The position numbers and the translations under genes are program-made. The notes beneath the pieces are model-generated. The model was not told the DNA's origin. It made no database searches and saw nothing but the letters and a program-made list of their open reading frames with translations. Shown in pieces: positions 26,118 to 37,074 of a stretch of 64,000 nucleotides of DNA; position 1 is the first letter of the stretch; each line of letters starts with the position of its first letter. Location: contig JACHMT010000002.1 of NCBI GenBank assembly GCA_014208095.1, positions 1,178,001 through 1,242,000 on the forward strand. Direction: 5' to 3'. Origin of the DNA: Actinospineispora eucalypti. GTDB lineage: Bacteria; Actinomycetota; Actinomycetes; Mycobacteriales; Pseudonocardiaceae.

Positions 26118-27044
26118 TCAGCCGACCGATACCAGGGCGGCTTCGACGTCCGCCGCCAGCAGGTGGTGGTTGACCGCCACGGCGGCGGCCGACCCCTGGG
26201 CCGCCGCGTTGATCAGCTGGGCCGGGCTGTCCATCACGTTGCCCGCCGCCCACACGCCGTCCACGCTGGTACGACCGGTCCGGTCGGTGGCGACCCAGCC
26301 GTCCTCGCCTCGGGCGCAGCCCAGCCCGGCCAGCAGCCCGTCGCGCGGGGCGAACCGGGGGCCGACGAACAGCGCCGCGCGCTCCACCAGCCGGCCGCCG
26401 GCCAGCTCCACCCCGAGTCCACCGCCGGCGCCGGCCACCACCCGCGCCACCTCGCCCTCGACGACCCGCACGCCGCGCGCATCCAGGCGCCGTCGCTCCC
26501 CCTCCGCCAGCTCGATCCGGTTCGGGAAGAACACCACGTCGCCGGACCACTGCCGGATCAGCTGCGCCTGGTGCAGCGTGAACGGCCGGTTCTCGCCGCC
26601 GACCACGCCCAGCGGGCGGTCCCGGACCTCGTAGCCGTGGCAGTACGGACAGTGCAGCACCTCGCGGCCCCAACGTTCGGCCAGGCCCGGGATCTCCGGC
26701 AGCTCATCGCGCAGACCGGTGGCCACCAGCACCGCCCGGGTGGTCAGCCTCCCGCCGCCGTCGAGGCGCACGGCGAACCCGTCGCCTTCGAGGCGGTCGA
26801 CGCCCTCGGCCCGGCCCTTCGTCAGCTCGCCGCCGTAGCTTCGGACCTCCCGCCGCGCGGCGGCCAGCAGCTCCGTGGGGGCAGCCCCGTCCCGGGACAG
26901 GAAGCCGTGCAGGTGCTCCGCCGGGGCGTTGCGCGGCTCGCCGGCGTCGACGACGACCACCCGCCGCCGGGACCGGCCCAACATCGTTGCCGCGGCCAAC
27001 CCGGCGACCCCGCCGCCGATGACGACCACGTCGTACTCCACCAC
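26118..27044 (-). CDS. Thioredoxin reductase-like FAD/NAD(P) oxidoreductase
   Basis: A 308-residue flavoprotein. FAD-binding GGGVAGLAAATMLGRSRRRVVVVDAGEPRN at the N-terminus, redox CxxC in LHCPYCHGYEV (about residues 130-140), and a C-terminal FAD motif TSVDGVWAAGNV. It resembles low-molecular-weight thioredoxin reductases but often such stand-alone homologues use other partners. No thioredoxin gene is adjacent. GTG 27042-27044 has GGAGG about 5 bases upstream (GTG 27041 also possible). Divergent from a MarR gene whose probable operators fill the shared promoter, so its expression is likely redox- or drug-controlled (inference). Confidence 0.88.
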   Translation of the reverse strand: MVEYDVVVIGGGVAGLAAATMLGRSRRRVVVVDAGEPRNAPAEHLHGFLSRDGAAPTELLAAARREVRSYGGELTKGRAEGVDRLEGDGFAVRLDGGGRLTTRAVLVATGLRDELPEIPGLAERWGREVLHCPYCHGYEVRDRPLGVVGGENRPFTLHQAQLIRQWSGDVVFFPNRIELAEGERRRLDARGVRVVEGEVARVVAGAGGGLGVELAGGRLVERAALFVGPRFAPRDGLLAGLGCARGEDGWVATDRTGRTSVDGVWAAGNVMDSPAQLINAAAQGSAAAVAVNHHLLAADVEAALVSVG

Positions 27045-27084
27045 GTAAACCTCCGGTATCGGCCTGAGCTACGCTGAAAAAGCT

Positions 27085-27106
27085 AACAGGTAGTTCGCTA
27101 GCTAAC
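27085..27106. promoter_or_regulatory. MarR operator region
   Basis: Overlapping inverted repeats AAC-AGGTA-GTT (27085-27095) and GTTCGCTAGCTAAC (27093-27106), plus a direct repeat GCTAAC, between the divergent flavoprotein and MarR genes. Confidence 0.6.
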
Positions 27107-27114
27107 AAACTGGT

Positions 27115-27642
27115 GTGGAGATGCTGCCCCTTCAAGCACGTACCCAAGAGCTCTGGAGCGAGCGCAACCCCGGGCTGGACACGTCGGCGATGCAGGTCGT
27201 GGCGCTGGTCAAGCGCATCACCGTCCTGCTGGACCGGGCGGTCGAGCCGGTCTACGACGGCGCGGCGCTGACCACGGCCGAGGTCGAGCTGCTGGTCCCG
27301 CTGCGGCACGCCGAGTCACCGGTCACCGCCGCCCGCCTGGCGGACCGGCTGGGCATGTCCCGGGCGGGCGTGAGCAAGACGCTCGGGAAACTGGAGAAAC
27401 GCGGGCTGATCACCCGCACCGTGAACCCGGCCGACCGCCGGGCCGCCCCGATCACCCTGACCCCGGAGGGCAAGGACGTCATCGACACCGTCTTCCCCCG
27501 CGAGCTGGAGGCGCACACCCAGCTCCTGGCCGGCCTCGGCACGGACCGCCAACGCGTGGTCGACGCCCTGACCCTGCTCGCCGAGACCATGGATTCCCGC
27601 CTGGGCCAGGCCACCACCCCGACGCCGCCCAAGAAACCGTGA
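27115..27642 (+). CDS. MarR-family regulator
   Basis: A 175-residue MarR protein with winged helix at about residues 55-125 (LTTAEVELLVPLRHAESPVTAARLADRLGMSRAGVSKTLGKLEKRGLI, then the wing TVNPADRRAAPITLTPEG). GTG 27115 or ATG 27121 may serve; the latter has GGAG directly adjacent, too close to act, so a leaderless GTG start is plausible. The divergent flavoprotein gene is the likely target. The long N-terminus (about 45 residues before the HTH) is slightly longer than usual. Confidence 0.9.
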   Translation: MEMLPLQARTQELWSERNPGLDTSAMQVVALVKRITVLLDRAVEPVYDGAALTTAEVELLVPLRHAESPVTAARLADRLGMSRAGVSKTLGKLEKRGLITRTVNPADRRAAPITLTPEGKDVIDTVFPRELEAHTQLLAGLGTDRQRVVDALTLLAETMDSRLGQATTPTPPKKP

Positions 27643-27729
27643 CGCCGCACAACTGTGGCGTCGAGGTGCGGCGCCGGTTCAAACAGGCCTTCCCAGCAAT
27701 CTGTGGAACCGGCACCGCGCATGACCGCG

Positions 27730-29418
27730 CTAGCTCGGAGCTCCGGAGAGCAGGTGGGCGCGGCCGTTCGCGGCGAGCGCTTCCCGCAGCGCCGACCGGT
27801 CCTGCTCGGTGACCAGTCGCAACGCCTCCCCCGGAGCAGGCCGCCACCACACCGGGTCGGTGCACTCCCAGGCCTGCGCCCGCAGCGGCTTCTTGTCCAG
27901 CTTGTTGGTCGGGGTCAACGGCATGCGCGCGACCACTCGGACGAACCGGGGCGACCACTTGGTGCCCAGGTCGGACTGCGCGGCGAGGAACGCCTCGAAC
28001 GCTTCCGGGTCGAACCGGGCTCCGGGTTCCAGCTCGACCGCCGCCATCACCTGGTCGCCGGTGTGCGCGTCGGGCACCGGGAACACCGCCACCACCAGCA
28101 CCCCGGGCTGCCGGGCCAGGATGTGCTCCACCGGCGCGGCGGCGAAGTTCTCGCTGTCCACCCGCAGCCAGTCGTTGCCCCGCCCGGCGAAGTAGAAGTA
28201 CCCGGCCTCATCCCGGTAGGTCAGGTCACCACTCCAGTACCAGCCGTTGCGCAGCCGTTCGGCGGTCGCCGCCGGGTTGCGGTAGTAGCCCTCGAAGACG
28301 AACCCGGAGTCGCGGCGCACCAGCTCACCGATGGCCTCCGGGTTGACGATCTCCCCGTGCGGGCCGAATCGCACCCGAGGACACTCCGAGCCGGTCTCGG
28401 GGTCGAGCACCGCCACGTCGGACTCGCTGGTCGGCAGCCCTAGCGCCCCCGGCGGGGTGCCGGGCAGCTTGCCGATGGCGATCGGTCCCTCGCTGGAGCC
28501 GTAGCCCTCCAGGCACTCGCAGCCGAACCGGCGCGGGAACTCGGCCAGGTCCTTGTCCGCCGCCTCGGTGCCGTACACCAGGCGCAGCGAGTTGTCCGCG
28601 TCGTCCGGCCGCTCCGGGGTGGCCAGGATGTAGGCGAGCGCGCGGCCGACGTAGTTGGCGAAGGTGGCACCGAAGCGGCGCACGTCGGGCAGGAACCCGG
28701 AGGCGGAGAACCGGTCGCGCAGCGCCCAGGTGCCGCCGGAGGCGAGCATCGGCGCCCAGCACGCCATCAGCGCGTTCCCGTGGAACATGGGCATCGCGTT
28801 GTACGCCACGTCGTCGCGTCCCAGCCCCAGCCGGCCGGTCATGTACCCGGCGGCCGCGGCGAACCGGCCCTGGCCGCAGACCACCGCCTTCGGCGCACCG
28901 GTCGAGCCGGAGGTGAACATCAGCAGCATCGGCGTCGCCGGCTCGATCCGCGCGTCCGACCGAGCCAGGCCGTCCTGTGCGGCCAGCAGGGTGCGGTACC
29001 GGTCGCGGTCCACCTCGAGCACCCGCTCGGCGGGCACCCCGGTGTCCAGCCCGTCCAGCAGCCGCCGGTGCGCGCCGTCGGTGATGATCAGCTGGCAGTC
29101 CACGTGCCGGATGTCGCCGGCCAGCTGGGCGCCCCGGCGGGTGGGGTTGATGCCCACCGTCACCGCCCCGGCCAGCGCCGAGGCGACCAGCCAGAACAGG
29201 TACTCCGGCGTGTTGTCCAGCAGCACGCCGATGTGGAAGGGCCCGGGCCGGCGAAGCTCCGACGCCAGGGCGGCCCGGCGCCGGCCGGCGGCCACGATCT
29301 CCGCCCAGCTGTAGCGCTGGTCGGCGAACAACAGGCCGGGGTGCGGGTCGTCGGCGCGGGCGGCGAGCAGATCGGCGGTGGTCAACCCGGCGGTCACCGG
29401 CCAACCGTACGTCGGCAT
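27730..29418 (-). CDS. Acyl-CoA ligase, FadD17-like
   Basis: A 562-residue ANL-superfamily enzyme. The AMP-binding P-loop is LLMFTSGSTGAPKAV (about residues 165-179), followed by FHGNALM, LEGYGSSEG (motif A5) and YWSGDLTYRDEAGYFYFAGRGNDWLRVDSENF (A7-A8 core). The C-terminal catalytic Lys is in LTPTNKLDKKPL. It activates a carboxylic acid to acyl-AMP and then acyl-CoA. The closest type I recognise is mycobacterial FadD17; chain length is unknown. It stands alone on the minus strand, divergent from the MOSC gene by 59 bases. Confidence 0.88.
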   Translation of the reverse strand: MPTYGWPVTAGLTTADLLAARADDPHPGLLFADQRYSWAEIVAAGRRRAALASELRRPGPFHIGVLLDNTPEYLFWLVASALAGAVTVGINPTRRGAQLAGDIRHVDCQLIITDGAHRRLLDGLDTGVPAERVLEVDRDRYRTLLAAQDGLARSDARIEPATPMLLMFTSGSTGAPKAVVCGQGRFAAAAGYMTGRLGLGRDDVAYNAMPMFHGNALMACWAPMLASGGTWALRDRFSASGFLPDVRRFGATFANYVGRALAYILATPERPDDADNSLRLVYGTEAADKDLAEFPRRFGCECLEGYGSSEGPIAIGKLPGTPPGALGLPTSESDVAVLDPETGSECPRVRFGPHGEIVNPEAIGELVRRDSGFVFEGYYRNPAATAERLRNGWYWSGDLTYRDEAGYFYFAGRGNDWLRVDSENFAAAPVEHILARQPGVLVVAVFPVPDAHTGDQVMAAVELEPGARFDPEAFEAFLAAQSDLGTKWSPRFVRVVARMPLTPTNKLDKKPLRAQAWECTDPVWWRPAPGEALRLVTEQDRSALREALAANGRAHLLSGAPS

Positions 29419-29477
29419 TCAACCGATCGCTCGTTCAGGACTGTACGACCGGGTCCCGTGGTCCCTAAGGTGCTGGC

Positions 29478-30458
29478 ATGGCGATAACGGTGGGACGGCT
29501 GTGGCATCACCCGGTGAAGTCCATGCGCGGCGAGGTGGTGGACGAGGTGCTGCTCGGGCCGGGTGGCCTGATCGGCGACCGCGCCTACGGCATGCTGGAC
29601 GTGGAGACCGGGCGGCTGGCGTCGGCGAAACGGCCGAAGCGGTTCGGCCCGCTGCTGGGCTGCTCGGCCCGGTTCCTCAGCCCGCCCCGGCCGGACGCCG
29701 CTCCCCCGCCGATCGTGGTCACGCTGCCGGACGGCTCGACGGTGGAGGGCGACGCGGACAACCGCGACGCGGTCGGCAAGGCGGTGAGCAAGTTTCTCGG
29801 CCGCGAGGTGGAGCTGGTCTCCGGTGTGCCCGCCGGGGCCACCTACGACAGCATCTGGCCCGAGCTGAGCGGGTCCTCGGAGTTCCTGGCCCCGATGCGC
29901 CAGGAGGAGACCGAGGACGGCGAGGCGCTGTACGGCATTCCGCCGGGCATCGGCGCGCCCGGCACGCTGCTGGATCTCGCCGCGCTGCACGTGCTGTGCA
30001 CCAGCACCATCTCCTCGCTCGGCGGTGAGCACCCGGACGGGATCTGGGACGACCGCCGGTTCCGGCCGAACATCGTCTTCGACGATGGCCCGGCCCCGGC
30101 CGGCCGCCCGGCGGACCGGTTCACCGAGGACGAGTGGATGGGCGTCGACCTGGTGATCGGCGACCGGGCGCGGGTGCACGTGGTCGCCCCCACGCTGCGC
30201 TGCCCGATGCCGTCGCTGCCCCAGGGCGCGGACCTGCCCCGCGACGCGGACATCCTGCGCACGCTCAACCGGCTCGGCCGCCGGCAGCTCGGCGAGCTGG
30301 GCACGTTCCCCTGCCTCGGCGCATACGCCGAGGTCGTGGTGCCCGGCACGATCCGCGCCGGCGATCAGGTGGAGATCGCCGAGACGGCGGCCACGGAGAG
30401 CGCACTGGCCGCGGCGGTGGAGATGATCGGGGCGGGCATGCGAGCCGCCCGGGGCTGA
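29478..30458 (+). CDS. MOSC domain protein
   Basis: A 326-residue protein with an N-terminal MOSC beta-barrel domain (VGRLWHHPVKSMRGE...GLIGDRAYGMLD, residues 4-40) and the C-terminal MOSC domain (FRPNIVFDD, LRCPMPSLPQG with the conserved Cys, LGELGTFPCLGAYAEVV, IRAGDQVEI). MOSC proteins transfer sulfur or act in molybdenum-cofactor-dependent reduction (e.g. mARC, YiiM). No partner reductase is adjacent. Start ATG 29478 matches family members. The stop lies at the beginning of a 21-bp tandem duplication. Confidence 0.88.
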   Translation: MAITVGRLWHHPVKSMRGEVVDEVLLGPGGLIGDRAYGMLDVETGRLASAKRPKRFGPLLGCSARFLSPPRPDAAPPPIVVTLPDGSTVEGDADNRDAVGKAVSKFLGREVELVSGVPAGATYDSIWPELSGSSEFLAPMRQEETEDGEALYGIPPGIGAPGTLLDLAALHVLCTSTISSLGGEHPDGIWDDRRFRPNIVFDDGPAPAGRPADRFTEDEWMGVDLVIGDRARVHVVAPTLRCPMPSLPQGADLPRDADILRTLNRLGRRQLGELGTFPCLGAYAEVVVPGTIRAGDQVEIAETAATESALAAAVEMIGAGMRAARG

Positions 30459-30496
30459 CGTAGGTCGCTCACCCGCTGACGTAGGTCGCTCACCCG
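30455..30496. repeat. 21-bp tandem duplication
   Basis: CTGACGTAGGTCGCTCACCC followed by G, repeated twice exactly. It carries the MOSC stop codon (30456-30458) and reaches into the stop of the convergent amidohydrolase (30490-30492), so it spans the whole convergent junction. Confidence 0.95.
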
Positions 30497-32130
30497 AGGC
30501 CGCCGGCGTCGAACACGGTCCGCCCGCCGGCCAGGGTGAGCTCCACCGGCATGTCGGCCAGCTCGTCGTCCGGGGTGTCCAGCAGGTCCCCGCCCAGCAC
30601 CACCAGGTCCGCCAGGTAACCGGGGGCCACCGCGCCCTTGTCCAGCTCGGCGCTCTCCAGGTACGCGGGGGCCGAGGTCCACATCCGGAGCGCCTGCAGC
30701 GGGGTGACCCGTTCCCGCTCGGCCACCCGCGCGGCCGGTACCGCGCCGACGAAGGTGGCCAGCCCTCGCCGCCAGTCGGGCACCGTGCACGGCGCGTCCG
30801 AGCCGTCCGCCACCCGCACCCCGGCGGCCAGCATGGAGCCGGCCGGGAAGGTGCGGGCCCAGCGGTCGGGGCCGATCATCGGGATCATGCCGCCGGCGGC
30901 GGTCGCCTTGAGCAGCGAGTTGGTGACCACGGAGATGCCCGACCCGGCCAGCCGGGCCATGGCCTCCTCGGTGAGCAGTGCGCCGTGGATGAGCGCGTGC
31001 CGGGCGTCCGGCCGGGGCCACGCCCGCTGCGCGGCGAGCAACGCGTCGATCGCGGCGTCGGCGGTGCGGTCGCCGGTGACGTGGATCTGCAGGTCCAGCC
31101 CCATCCGGTGGGCCAGCTCCACGGTGGCGGCCAGCTCGGCCAGGCGGGCCTGGTCGTCGGCCCCGACCACGGTGAGGCCGCCATGGCTGCCGTCCGGGTA
31201 CGGCTCGTACAACCACGCCGTGCCGTGGCTGGGCGCGCCGTCGGCGAACAGCTTCGCCCCGCCGACGCGCAGCCACTGGTCCCCGAGCCCGGTCGATGCG
31301 CCGGAGTACCACAGCGCCGCCTGCATCCCGGACAGCGAGCACGGCTCCGGCCAGCCCCAGTGCAGCAGCAGGTTGGTGCGCACGGTCATCCGGCCCTGGC
31401 GGCGCAGCCGCGTGTAGTCGCGCAGCAGCTCGGGGGCCACCGCCGGGTCGGTCACGCTGGTCACGCCCAGCCGGTTCAAACCGGCCATGGCCTGCTCGAT
31501 CGCGTCCAGCCGGGTCGCCTCCGGCGGTTGCGGCAGGTGGTCCAGCACCCGGCTCATCGCCGCGTCGTACAGCAGACCCGTCGGGTCGCCGTGGGCGTCC
31601 CGCACGATGACCCCGCCGGCCGGGTCCGGCGTGTTCCGGCCGATCCCGGCCCGCTCCAGCGCGGCGGTGTTGGCCCAGACGCCGTGCAGCGAGGCGTGGT
31701 GCAGCACGGCCGGGCGCGACCCGGTGAACTCGTCCAGCTGGCTCCGGTGCGGTGGCAGCGAGCCGTCGGCCAGCTCGGCGATGTTGCCCTCCCGCCAGGT
31801 GGCGGCGACCAGCCAGCCGCCCGCGGGGTCCGCCTGGCGCAGCCGGGCGCCGAGCCCGGCCAGGCCGGTCACGCCCCGGATGTCCAGGGTGAACGGCGGC
31901 TGCAGCAACGCGTGGGCCGCGAGGTGGATGTGCGCGTCGTTGATGCCGGGGATCACGCTCCGGCCGCCGGCGTCCACCACCCGCGTGCTCCGGCCGATGT
32001 GCCCGGCCACGTCCTCGTCGGTGCCGACGGCCACGATCCGCTCACCCCGGACGGCCACCGCCGACGCCGCCGGGACGGCCTCGGTCATGGTCAGCACCCG
32101 GGCGGAGGTGATCACCAGGTCGGCGGTCAC
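30490..32130 (-). CDS. Amidohydrolase, YtcJ-like
   Basis: A 546-residue member of the amidohydrolase superfamily (amidohydrolase_3). The metal-binding HxH is in INDAHIHLAAH (about residues 60-70); later ligands are a His in LQIHVTGD, a His in HALIHGA, and the Asp in VADGSDAPC. Substrates of the family are N-acyl or cyclic amides; specificity here is unknown. GTG 32130 overlaps the upstream gene's stop by 4 bases with GAGGAGG upstream. Last gene of the eight-gene operon; it may release an amine from an amide or carbamate that feeds the kinase-lyase upstream (inference). Confidence 0.85.
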   Translation of the reverse strand: MTADLVITSARVLTMTEAVPAASAVAVRGERIVAVGTDEDVAGHIGRSTRVVDAGGRSVIPGINDAHIHLAAHALLQPPFTLDIRGVTGLAGLGARLRQADPAGGWLVAATWREGNIAELADGSLPPHRSQLDEFTGSRPAVLHHASLHGVWANTAALERAGIGRNTPDPAGGVIVRDAHGDPTGLLYDAAMSRVLDHLPQPPEATRLDAIEQAMAGLNRLGVTSVTDPAVAPELLRDYTRLRRQGRMTVRTNLLLHWGWPEPCSLSGMQAALWYSGASTGLGDQWLRVGGAKLFADGAPSHGTAWLYEPYPDGSHGGLTVVGADDQARLAELAATVELAHRMGLDLQIHVTGDRTADAAIDALLAAQRAWPRPDARHALIHGALLTEEAMARLAGSGISVVTNSLLKATAAGGMIPMIGPDRWARTFPAGSMLAAGVRVADGSDAPCTVPDWRRGLATFVGAVPAARVAERERVTPLQALRMWTSAPAYLESAELDKGAVAPGYLADLVVLGGDLLDTPDDELADMPVELTLAGGRTVFDAGGLG

Positions 32131-35100
32131 CAGTTCCTCCTCAGCACCAGGTCCAGCGCGTCGACCAGGGCGTCCGCGTGTTCCTCGGTGAACGTCAGCG
32201 GTGGTTTGAGCTTGAGCACGTTCCAGTCCGGGCCGGTCGGGTAGACCAGCACGCCCTCGTCCTTGAGCCGCTCGCAGACCAGCAGCGTCTCGGCCGGCGC
32301 GGGTAGCTTCGTCTCCCGGTCGGCCACCAGCTCGACCCCGCTGTAGAAACCCTGGCCCCGCACGTCGCCGATCAACGGGTGGTGCTCGGCCAGCCGCCAC
32401 AGCCGGTCGCGCAGGTACTGGCCCACCCTCCGGGCATTGGCCTGCAGGCCCTCCTCCTCCAGCACGTCCAGCAGCTCCAGCCCGACCGCGCAGGCCACCG
32501 GGTTGCCGCCGTAGGTGGAGAAGAACCGGCCGGTCGCGTCGAACCGCTCGGAGATCTCCCTGGTGGTGACCATCGCCGCCACCGGGAAGCCGTTGCCCAT
32601 CGCCTTGCCCATGGTGACGAAGTCCGGGCGGATGTCCGCGCCGTGCGTCTGGAAGCCCCAGAAGGCGTCGCCCAGGCGGCCGAACCCGACCTGCACTTCG
32701 TCGGCGATGGTGAGCGCGCCGTGCGCCCGGGCCGCCCGCTGGGCCTCGGCCAGGTAACCGGGCGGGAGCACCACCTGGCCGCCGCCGGCCAGCAGCGACT
32801 CGTAGATGAACGCGGCGGGCGGCCGGCCGGTCTCTCCCATGGCCGCGAACACCTCGGCGGCCCGCGTGGCGTACCGGGCGCCGCTGTCCGGGTCGTCGTA
32901 GCCGAACTCGCCCCGGTAGCGGTCGGGCGCCGGGGTGGGGTGGGTGAACCCGGGCTTGCCGTAGCGCTTGTACCGGGCCGGGCTCACGTCGGACACCAGC
33001 GAGGTGTACCCGTGGTACGCGTGCTCGATCACCGCGATGTCCTCGCGCCCGGTGACGTAGCGGGCCATCCGCAGCGCCAGGTCGTTCGCCTCGCTGCCCG
33101 AGTTGAGGAAGTACACGACGTCCAGCCCCTCGGGCAGGGTCGCGGTGAGCCGGGCGGCGTACTCGGTCAGCACGCCGTACACGAACCGGCTGTTGGTGTT
33201 CAGCCGGGCCAGCTGGCGCGCGGCGGCCCGCACCAGGCGGGGGTGCCCGTGCCCGACCAGGGTCACGTTGTTCAGCGCGTCCAGGTAGGCGTGTCCCTGC
33301 TCGTCGTAGAAGAAGCAGTCCCGCGCCCGCACCATGTCGATCGGGTCGGCGAAGTAGGTCGGGTGGGTCCGGGGCAGGTGGGCCTGCCGGCCGGCCATCG
33401 CCTCGGGCAGCGCCGGCCGCCAGGCCCGGATGCCGGACGAAACGCCGAGCAGCGCGGACGAATCCGGCACCAGCGCCTGCCACACCTCGAGCTCCGAGGG
33501 GCGCACGTGCGTGGGGACCGCGCAATGGGCCGGCCTTACTACGGTGAGCTGGGCCGATGGCGCGCCTGGCGGCGCGCCCCGTGAGTGGCGAGTAGCGCTA
33601 TAGCGATCATCGCCACTCACGAGGCCAGGACCCGACCGGAGGTCGGGGCCGGCCAGGTGCCCGACCGGTTGCCCGGGCTCCACCGGGGAGCCCACCGGCA
33701 GGTCGGACCGCACGCCGGAGAACCGGGTCCAGAAGCGCACTCCCGGCTCCACCTCGTGCCGCAGCACCACCCCTCCCTCGGTGGCTTCCACGACGCCTGC
33801 CAGCGGCGCGTGCACGCGGCCGCCGCCGAACAGCGCGACGCCCAGCGAGACGGTCGCGGCCTCGCCGGCGCCGGTGGCGCGGCGGGCCGAACGCGGGAAC
33901 CACGGCTCGGCGTACCGCGTCACCGCCGGGCCCGAGCCGGCCACTACGCCAGCCTGGACGGCGACCCACAGGTCGTCCGGGCGCCGGGGGTCGACCTCGT
34001 CGAACAGCTCACTCGCCGCCGACAGGTCCACCGGCGTCACCCGGCCGGCCACCACCGGGTGGAACGCGCGCGGGTTTGCCGCGATCCAGGCCCGGGCCCG
34101 GGCGCCCGCCGGGTACGGGTCGAAGCCGCAGGCCGCGCGCAGGGTGGCGGTGGCGAAGTCGGGCGGCAGGTCGACCAGCCGGGCCAGCTGGCGCGCGGTG
34201 TCCGGGACCCGGTGTCGCGGGTCCCCGTGACCGCCCTGCTCGGCCAGCCGGGCGGTGGTCGCGGCCACCGTGGCCACCCGGGCGACCAGCAACGGGTAGA
34301 GCGCGTCGACCTCGTCCTCGGTGAGCGGCGCGGCCCGGTGGTAGGCGGCGGCCAGCACCCCGGCCACCCGCAGCGGGCGCGGTTCGATCCGGGTCAGCGC
34401 GGCCAGCAGCACGGCCAGGTCGGCCACCCGCGCGGTGTGCAGGGCGTCGCCGAAGTCGACGATGCCGCACGTGCGCCTGGGCGGCCCGCCGACCAGGATG
34501 TTCAGCGCGTTCAGGTCGTGGTGCACGAACGCCGTCGGCAGCCCGGCCCACCGCACCGGGCGCTCGGCCAACAGCTCACGGGCCCGGCCCAGCCCGGCCC
34601 CCAGCCCGGAGTCGGTGACGAAGGGGACGCACTGGTCCAGCGCCGCCTCGGCGTCCCGCAGGTCCCAGTAGTGCGGCTCCGGCCGATCGCCCGGGGGTGC
34701 GCCGGCCATGGCCGCGGCCAGCCGGCCGGCGGTGGCGCCGATGTCCGCGTACAGCTCGTCCGACCGGTCGCGGATCGCCGCCAGCGGCTCGCCGGGCAGC
34801 CAGCTGAGCAGCCGGGCCAGCACCGGGCGCCCGTCCAGGTCCTGCTCCACCAGGTCCAGGCCCCCGGCGGTGCGCACCGGCCGGGGCACCGGCAGCCCCG
34901 GGTCCTGGCGCCGGATGTGCGCGAGCAGCGCGTTCTGGATGGTCACCCGGCCCCGGTCCCGGTCCCCCGACACCTTGAGCACGTACGCCGGGCCGTCGTC
35001 GGTGGCGATGCGGAAGTTGGCGTCGGTCTCGCCCGGCAGCCGGGTCACCTCCACCGGCCGGACGCCGAACGCCGCCCGCGCGATGTCGCCGGCCCGGCCG

Positions 35101-35152
35101 GGGTCCACCGCCGGCGGCCCCTCGGTGATCCGTTCGAACTGTGCCGCCCGCA

Positions 35153-35153
<1 letters not shown>
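32127..35153 (-). CDS. Kinase / M23-like / PLP phospho-lyase fusion (ETNPPL family)
   Basis: A 1008-residue three-part protein. Residues about 20-370 are an APH/choline-kinase-like domain (HHDLNALNIL with H212, D213, N218; metal Asp D233 in IVDFGD). About 440-540 is an M23-like barrel. About 590-1008 is a class III PLP fold with K850 in VTMGKAMGNGFP and NSGSEANDLALRMARY. The PLP part closely follows human ethanolamine-phosphate phospho-lyase, including IADEVQVGFGRLGD.FWGFQ. Kinase plus phospho-lyase should phosphorylate an amino alcohol and eliminate phosphate and ammonia to an aldehyde (inference). A 42-bp palindromic element (33580-33621) is read in frame as residues about 511-525. Confidence 0.9.
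33580..33621. repeat. Palindromic element inserted in frame in the phospho-lyase gene
   Basis: 42 bp centred at 33600/33601: outer 12-bp arms CGTGAGTGGCGA/TCGCCACTCACG and an inner perfect CGCTATAGCG, with three mismatched pairs between. It encodes about 14 residues (VSGDDRYSATRHSR) of the fusion protein. A related palindrome lies at 56029-56074 between genes. Confidence 0.85.
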
Positions 35154-36270
<1,117 letters not shown>

Positions 36271-36274
<4 letters not shown>

Positions 36275-37074
36275 TTGGCATTCCCGGTGGTTAGGCGGTT
36301 GCCGCGCAACTGGGTGAGCAGGAGCACGCCGGTGGTGATGGTGACGACCAGGCTGGCCGCCGCCGAGATCGTCGGGTCGGTCTGCAGGCTGACGCTCTGG
36401 TACATCTGCACCGGCAGCGTGTGGAACTTCGGTGACTGCAGGAACAGCGCCACCACCACCTCGTCGAACGAGGTGACGAAGGCGAACACGAAGCCGGACA
36501 GCACGCCGGGCAGCAGCAGCGGCAGGGTGATCCGTCGGAACGTGGTGACCGGGCCGGCGCCCAGGCTGGCCGACGCGGTCTCCACGGTGCGGTCGAAGCC
36601 GGCCAGCCCGGTGGCCACCGCGACCATCACGAACGGCACCGCGAGCACGGTGTGGGCCAGCACGAACCCGCCCAGCGAGCCGACCAGCTGCCACTTCAGG
36701 AAGGCCGCGTACATCGCGACGGCGACCAGGATGGACGGCACGATCGCCGGCGCCAGCAGCGCCCCGCGCAGCGCGCCCCGGCCCCGGAACCCCGAGCGGT
36801 CCAGGCCCAGCGCGGCCGCCGTGCCGACCACCGTGGCCAACACCCCGACCAGCACCGCCACCCGCAGCGAGTTGCCCACCGAGTCCAGCCACGCGGCCGA
36901 GCCGAAGAACTTCCGGTACCACTGCAGCGACCAGCCGGACGGCGGGAACTGGAAGGTGCTGGACGCGCTGAAGCTCATCGGGATCACGATCGCGGTCGGC
37001 GCCAGCAGCAGCAGGCCGACCATGGTCACCCAGGCCCGCAACGGCCGGCCGAGCGCCCCCTCCGACCGGTTCAT
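36271..37074 (-). CDS. ABC importer permease (PotC-like)
   Basis: A 267-residue inner-membrane protein with about six transmembrane helices and the EAA-type cytoplasmic loop (VETASASLGAGPVTTFRRITLPLLLPGVLSG). It pairs with the upstream PotB-like permease to form the transport channel. The N-terminal MNRSEG... precedes the first helix (MVGLLLLAPTAIVIPMSF). ATG overlaps the preceding stop by 4 bases, so translation is coupled. Confidence 0.92.
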
